From Actinomycetes bacterium (GTDB lineage: Bacteria > Actinomycetota > Acidimicrobiia > Acidimicrobiales > Ilumatobacteraceae), in NCBI GenBank assembly GCA_025359865.1, contig JANYDH010000196.1, forward strand, positions 1 through 38,287: a DNA stretch of 38,287 bases, given 5' to 3'. Positions 33,082 through 38,287 of this stretch are shown piece by piece. Position 1 is the stretch's first letter. Each line of letters begins with the position of its first letter. A program made the translations under genes and the position numbers. The notes beneath the pieces are model-generated. The model saw only the letters and a program-made list of their open reading frames with translations, did not search any database and was not told where the DNA came from.

Positions 33082-33614
33082 TCAGCCCGCGAGTGTGAGT
33101 GGGGGTAGCCATGCGCCGGTGGTGGTGTAGAGGCGGGCGATGTTGTCGGAGATGCTGAGGCCGTGTTTGTGGGTGGGCGCATCCGACGGTCCGACAGACA
33201 GGTTTTGCCCGCTGTCACGGCTTTGTCGACTTCTGCTTTGGTTGCTCGGATCAGATCGCTGACCGGGTTGGTCCACACCCGTTGACGCTGCACCTCTGCG
33301 ACGGACTGAAGTTGGCGAAGGATGTGCGCGTTGCACAGTGCATGCCCGCACGGGCAAGAGAAGTACGCGATGTACCGGTCGTGGACCGCGCCCCCGGTGT
33401 ACGACGGCAGCGGGCTGACATCGATCGCGTTGCGGGCCCGCCCGCCGATATGAACCCATAACAGGGTCAGCATCGCGGTGCACGCAACATGAAAATAGGC
33501 TTTGGACTTGTTCGACCGCACCGGTGTCTCGTCAACATGGATCACTGGTGTTTGTCCGAGGCTGACCGTGACCGCAGCAACGAAACCGTCGAGCGCGTCG
33601 GCTGCTTCGCTTAA
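33082..33614 (-). mobile_element. IS66-family transposase remnant (internal deletion and frameshift)
   Basis: The minus strand encodes part of the DDE catalytic core of an IS66 transposase: ADALDGFVAAVTVSLGQT, then IHVDETPVRSNKSKAYFHVACT, AVHDRYIAYF and HALCNAHILRQL. After about 33200 the match moves to another frame and jumps to the protein's end, THKHGLSISD followed by TTGAWLPPLTLAG and a stop. The middle of the enzyme and the N-terminus are missing; a stop (TGA) precedes the open part near 33618. It cannot be functional. It marks an old insertion and explains the broken gene to its right. Confidence 0.8.
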
Positions 33615-33953
33615 CCAATTTCAACGACTTCCGAATCCTACGGCAATGCGGTGCTGCTTGCATCGTTGCCGGACGGGTCGGGTGGAGGCGGGGGCAACCC
33701 AGGGCTCTTCACTCCGCCGTCGGCTACTGGAATACTCGATGCACAAGAGAATCTCTGGGTCTTCGGTGCTGCAGAGGCACAAACGGAGGCAGTTTCCATT
33801 GGATCAATTTTTGGGGCCTTGGTCCGCAGATCGGATTTCTCGTGCGCCTTCTACGCCGTTCCGATCGGGTCGCTCCGAAGCGGTCAACTAGAATTCTCTG
33901 GTCCGGAAGGGCTGACGACACTCGAGTTCGACTTTGATGACATCAGCCGCTAG
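33615..33953 (+). pseudogene. Gene fragment without a start, unknown family
   Basis: An open frame of about 112 codons runs from the IS66 junction to a TAG at 33951-33953. Its product is Gly/Ser-rich early (DGSGGGGGNPGLFTPPSATG) and ends PEGLTTLEFDFDDISR. A GTG at 33651 could start a 100-residue protein, but coding continues upstream to the junction (TTSESYGNAV), so the 5' part was probably cut off by the insertion. Base composition is less GC-rich than the neighbours. I do not recognise the family; it resembles the end of an extracytoplasmic or cargo-type protein only in composition. Confidence 0.4.
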
Positions 33954-34208
33954 GGTCCGCGCATGTTAGCGTCGGTTGTTGGCTGTGTCGTTGGTGGATG
34001 TGTCCCCAAGGCCGTCCCGCAGGGGGTTTAGGACACCGGCGGGAACGACGGGTGGGTAAATGTCGGCAACGATCACCACACGCCGGCCTTCGCTGTTGCG
34101 TCGATCGCACGCTGGTGGCAACGGACGGGAAAGGTCCGCTAGTCAGCCGTGACCCGGCTGACAATCGTGCGTTGAATTCAGCGCGAGTTGGCTAGGGTTC
34201 GCTGCACC
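33954..34208. other. Intergenic region with possible decayed coding sequence
   Basis: The minus strand has an open stretch of roughly 45 codons reading RRVVIVADIYPPVVPAG, then NPLRDGLGDT, ending at a TAA near 33963, with no convincing start. It may be the tail of a lost gene. The right end holds the promoter of the sarcosine-oxidase-like operon. No RNA gene is seen. Confidence 0.3.
34172..34198 (+). promoter_or_regulatory. Candidate promoter of the soxA-like operon
   Basis: TTGAAT (34172-34177) and TAGGGT (34193-34198) are spaced by 15 bp. The ATG follows 10 nt after the -10 box with no Shine-Dalgarno, so the leader would be only a few bases. The spacing is short and the call is tentative. 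Confidence 0.3.
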
Positions 34209-36345
34209 ATGCGCTTCGCTCTCGACGACCAGCCGGTCGACTACCTCGATGGCGACTCGATCGCTGTCGCGGTGGTCCGCGCCGGGCAACATCCTCAACA
34301 TGGCGGTGCGCTGTGCCTGGCCGGCGACTGCGGTAACTGCTCGGCCGATGTCGCCGGTGTGCCATTCACCCGAACCTGCCTCACGCCAGCCCGTCCCGGA
34401 TTGCGGGTACGCCGTCACCCGGCTGTCGGTGGGCCGCCGCTACGCCTCGACCCTCCGAAGAACCCCGTCGCGTCACCCGCCCAGACCAGTGTCCAAGTGC
34501 ATCGCCGCCATGTCGACATCGCGGTGATCGGTGCAGGCCGCTCGGGTACGGCCGCTGCCGCCTCGGCTCGGGCAGCCGGGCACGACGTGATGGTGCTCGA
34601 CTCCGAGTCGGGCTTCGAAGTGGTCGGTGTCTACCCCGGCCCGATCGTCGTCGTGCGCACCCCGGAGCACATGCTGCACGTCCATGCCCACGAAGTCGTC
34701 ATCGCCACCGGAGCGGCCGACGTGCACCCCGTGTGCGAAGGCAACATGTTGCGCGGCATCGTCACGTGGGGTGCTGCCGACATACTCCGTGAGCGCAGCG
34801 TCGACCTCGGTCGTACGGTCACAGTCGATCTCACCGAACTCGCCCGGTTCGATGGCATCGATGGTCAGGTGACCGCCGTGGTATTCACCGACGGCCGGTC
34901 GACGCCCTGCGACACAGCGATCGTCACCAGCGCGACGCGAGCACCCCGCGACCTCCTCGCCCGGATGGTGAGTGATCCGGGGGTCAGCGTGGTTGGCCCT
35001 GCGGCTGAGCGTTATGACCTGCCCCCGTGCCCTACCGATGGCATCGTCTGCCCCTGCTCCAAGGTCACAGTCGGCGATCTGCAGATGGTGTGGGACAAGG
35101 GGTTCACTCACCTCGAACTGGTCAAACGTGCCGCGTTGTGCGGGACGGGTACGTGCCAGGGCGGCGTCTGCATGCCACACCTGCGGGCCTTCGTGACCGA
35201 GAAGTCCGGTGCCCCGGCGGCACCGTTCACCGGACGGCCCGCCTCGCGTCAGCTCACCATTGCCGAAGCTGCCGCCGATGTGTTTCTCGACCCGTTCCGA
35301 CGCACCGCGCTCCATGACGAGCACCTCAAGCTAGGTGCCCAGATGGACCGCTTCGGCGGGTGGTGGCGGCCTTGGAACTACGGCGACTTCATGCGCGAAT
35401 ACTGGGCCGTGCGCGAGGGTGTCTCGTTGGGCGACGTCTCCACCCTCGGCAAGATGATCGTCTCCGGCCCCGACGTCGTCGAGGCGCTCGAACGCCTCTA
35501 CCCCACCACCATCGCCGACATTCGACCGGGGCGCAGCCGCTACGTCTTGCTGCTCAACGAGCGTGGTCATCTCATCGACGACGGCATGGTGTGCCGCGAG
35601 AGCGACGACCGATTCGTCCTCACCTTCACCTCGGGTGGCGCATCGTTCGCCGAGGCCTGGGTTCGAGACTGGATCGAAACGTGGGGCCTCAATGTGCGGA
35701 TCATGGACCGCACCATCTCTCTCGGGGCGATTAATGTCACCGGCCCGCTTGCCGGCGAATTGCTCCGTCGTGTCGGTGTACCCGAGTCCCCCAAGTTCCT
35801 CCAACACCGTCACGCCGACGTCGCCGGTGTCGCATGCCACATCATGCGCTTGTCGTTCACCGGTGAGGCCAGTTTCGAACTCCATCATCCGGTGGCTCAT
35901 TCGGCCGAGTTGTGGCAGACCCTGATGCTCGCCGGACGCGACCTCAACATCACTCCACATGGTCTGCAGGCGCTGTTTGCGCTCCGCTTAGAAAAAGGGC
36001 ACGTGATCGTGGGCATGGACACCGAACTCGACACCACACCCAGACGCATCAACATGGACTGGGCGGTCAAGATGGACAAGCCCGACTTCATCGGTCGCAC
36101 TGCGCTTGCTCGTACTGCCGACCTACCCGATCACCGGCGGTTGTTCGGCCTCACCATGGATGGGCCTGCGCCGACCGAGGGGGCGCCGATCTATGTCGGC
36201 GACCGCATCGTCGGCCATGTTGCATCGGCGTTCATGTCGCCGACGGTCGGCAAGGCGATCATGCTCGGCTGGCAGAAGCATTCGCCGTGGGTCGACACCG
36301 TCACGGTCGATGGCCGAACTGCCCATGTGACCGACACTCCCTTCT

Positions 36346-36821
<476 letters not shown>

Positions 36822-36825
<4 letters not shown>

Positions 36826-38030
36826 ACGAGTTCGTCGAAACCCTGCTCGAACTCACGTGGCACGAGCCGAAGTCGAGCTACGACGTTGTGATCGTCGGCG
36901 GTGGGGGCCATGGGTTGGCCACCGCCTACTACCTGGCAACTCGGCACGGCATCACCAACGTTGCGGTCGTAGAGGCCGACTACATCGGTTCGGGAAACTC
37001 GGGCCGCAACACCACCATCATCCGCGCCAACTACGGCATCCCCGAGTCGATCCGCTTTTATCGACACAGCCAGAAGCTGTACAGCGATCTCGAACAGGAA
37101 ACCGGCTGCTGGGTGATGCACGCGACCAAGGGTCTCATCTGGCTGGCCCACACCGAGACCGCAATGCGCGCAGAGCGTGCCCGGGTACTGCTCAACACGG
37201 CGTGCGATGCACAGACGGTGTTGATCACACCGACCGAGGTGAAGCAGCTCTGCCCGCAGATCGACCTGTCGGGCGGTGGTCGTTACCCGGTTCTCGGCGC
37301 GTCGCACCACTTGCCGGCTTCCACGGCCCGTCACGATCGTGTCGTCTGGGCGTACGCACAGGGGGCGATGCAGCGCGGTGTGCACGTCCTACAGAACACG
37401 CAGGTTACCGGGCTGCTGCGCGATGGCGACCGGGTCGTAGGCGTGCGTACCTCCAACGGTGACATTGCCGCCGGCACGGTGATGAGCGCCGTTGGTGGCG
37501 ACGTGTCGCAACTCGCCGCGCATGCCGGACTGCGGCTACCGGTCCGTACGCATCCCCTGCAAGCATTCGTCACCAACGGGTACGGGCAGGGGTTCGGACC
37601 GATCATCTCCGATACCGAACTGCTGTGCTACATCTCCCAGACGGCCCGTGGCCAGATGCTGATCGGCCACGAATACGATCGCGAGTCCAGCTTCAGCCTG
37701 CAGTCCTCGTTCCAGTTCCTCCAAGCAAACGCGGCAAAGATGAGCTACCTCCTGCCGTTCGTCCGCGACCTCAAGATCCTGCGCCAATGGACTGGGCGAT
37801 GCGATGTGTCGGCCGACTTCTCTCCGATCATGGGCTTCACCGGCGTGGATGGTTTCGTGATCTCCACCGGTTGGGGCACCTGGGGATTCAAGGCGATTCC
37901 CGCCGGGGGCGAGCAGATGGCCGAGCTCATCGCCACCGGAACCACACCCGAGCTGATCCAACCGTTCGCACTCAGTCGGTTCGCGGCAGACCACGCGATG
38001 GCCGACCAAGGATCCACGGGGACACGCTGA
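36822..38030 (+). CDS. soxB: Sarcosine oxidase beta subunit-like flavoprotein
   Basis: A 402-residue flavoenzyme, full length for SoxB. The FAD-binding motif is VVIVGGGGHGLATAYYLA (residues 23-38), followed by GNSGRNTTIIRANY. H171 in ASTARHDRVVW is where heterotetrameric sarcosine oxidases bind FMN covalently. C-terminal GFVISTGWGTWGFKAIPAGG closes the FAD site. It oxidises the N-methyl amine; the alpha subunit's folate domain captures the one-carbon unit. ATG 36822 overlaps the gamma-like gene (ATGA), and its stop overlaps the soxD start (TGATG). Substrate could be sarcosine or a related N-methyl amine. Confidence 0.9.
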
Positions 38031-38272
38031 TGCTCACCATTCGTTGCCCGCACTGCGGTCCCCGCCCTGTAGAGGAGTTCCGCTTCGGCGGCGAACTGCC
38101 TGAACCGCCAGCACACATCGTCGATCCGGTCGAGCGCGACTTCGATCAGTCGTGGATGTTCACGAATGCGAATGGGGTGCAGACCGAACGCTGGTTCCAC
38201 GACGCCGGCTGCCATCGTTGGCTGACCACGACCAGATCGACCACCACCGACCGCGTGGTCGAACCCGAGTGA
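38030..38272 (+). CDS. soxD: Sarcosine oxidase delta subunit
   Basis: An 80-residue zinc-binding subunit, slightly short for SoxD. The ligands of the family are visible: C6 and C9 in CPHCG, H57 and C61 in WFHDAGCHRW, and the EEFRFGGE and MFTNANG segments match SoxD. It is the last gene of the operon, its start overlapping the SoxB stop by one base, and should hold the alpha-beta interface together. Operon order A-G-B-D is a rearrangement of the usual B-D-A-G. Confidence 0.9.
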   Translation: MLTIRCPHCGPRPVEEFRFGGELPEPPAHIVDPVERDFDQSWMFTNANGVQTERWFHDAGCHRWLTTTRSTTTDRVVEPE

Positions 38273-38280
38273 GATCGCGA

Positions 38281-38287
38281 GCTTTGG
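38281..38287. repeat. Probable family A palindrome, copy A4 (cut by window end)
   Basis: The window ends in cgagctttgg, identical to the first bases and flank of copy A3, placed 8 bp after the soxD stop. Only 7 bases of the element are visible, so this rests on position and the shared flank. Confidence 0.45.

Noticed and set aside
32152-33108. A 318-residue plus-strand ORF across the ABC gene start
   Set aside because: It is mostly antisense to the ABC exporter and IS debris and has no recognisable motifs.

Overview
The window looks like the chromosome of a high-GC actinobacterium. Genes are dense and often overlap by 1-4 bases (GTGA, ATGA, TGATG), GTG starts are common, and at least two genes seem to be leaderless. 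Polyphosphate-glucokinase-like, actinobacterial PolA-like and PAP2_3 genes fit that group; an Acidimicrobiia-like host is my guess and is not proven by the sequence.

Left part (1-16.1 kb), general accessory metabolism: a ROK/polyphosphate glucokinase facing a glucose 1-dehydrogenase and an MGH1/GH63-like glucosidase; a VapBC toxin-antitoxin pair; a type II P-type cation ATPase translationally coupled to a deleted phosphoribosyltransferase; an MFS permease with a Gfo/Idh/MocA oxidoreductase; a cytochrome P450; a family A DNA polymerase; and a PAP2 phosphatase followed by a Tat-exported phospholipase C-type phosphoesterase.

Middle part (16.2-23.7 kb): a minus-strand operon for an NAD-linked formate dehydrogenase. 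The catalytic gene is interrupted by a TGA at 22046-22048. It sits exactly where formate dehydrogenases carry selenocysteine and is followed by a 6-bp hairpin with a GGTCT loop, as in known bacterial SECIS elements, so I read one 649-residue selenoprotein. This protein lacks the usual N-terminal [4Fe-4S] domain. That domain is instead fused to the end of the NuoG/HoxU-like ferredoxin subunit, encoded two genes later. A NuoE-NuoF fusion lies between them, and folC is coupled to the end of the operon by a GTGA overlap.

Right part (23.7-38.3 kb), methylated-amine and C1 metabolism: an enolase-superfamily enzyme, an MttB-family methyltransferase without a pyrrolysine codon, a dimethylglycine-dehydrogenase-like flavoprotein with a folate-binding GcvT module, a heterodimeric ABC exporter, an IS66 scar, and a sarcosine-oxidase-like operon in the order A-G-B-D. 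Its alpha subunit is short and has a BFD-type Fe-S site, and its gamma-like subunit carries an Asp-His repeat. Together the window encodes a plausible route: N-methyl groups to methylene-tetrahydrofolate, to formate, to CO2 plus NADH, with FolC supplying polyglutamylated folate.

Two families of large palindromes punctuate the window. Family A (45 bp; two full copies and two cut by the window ends) and family B (48 bp; two copies in opposite orientation) lie mostly in gaps between convergent genes. One family A copy instead abuts a truncated gene end.
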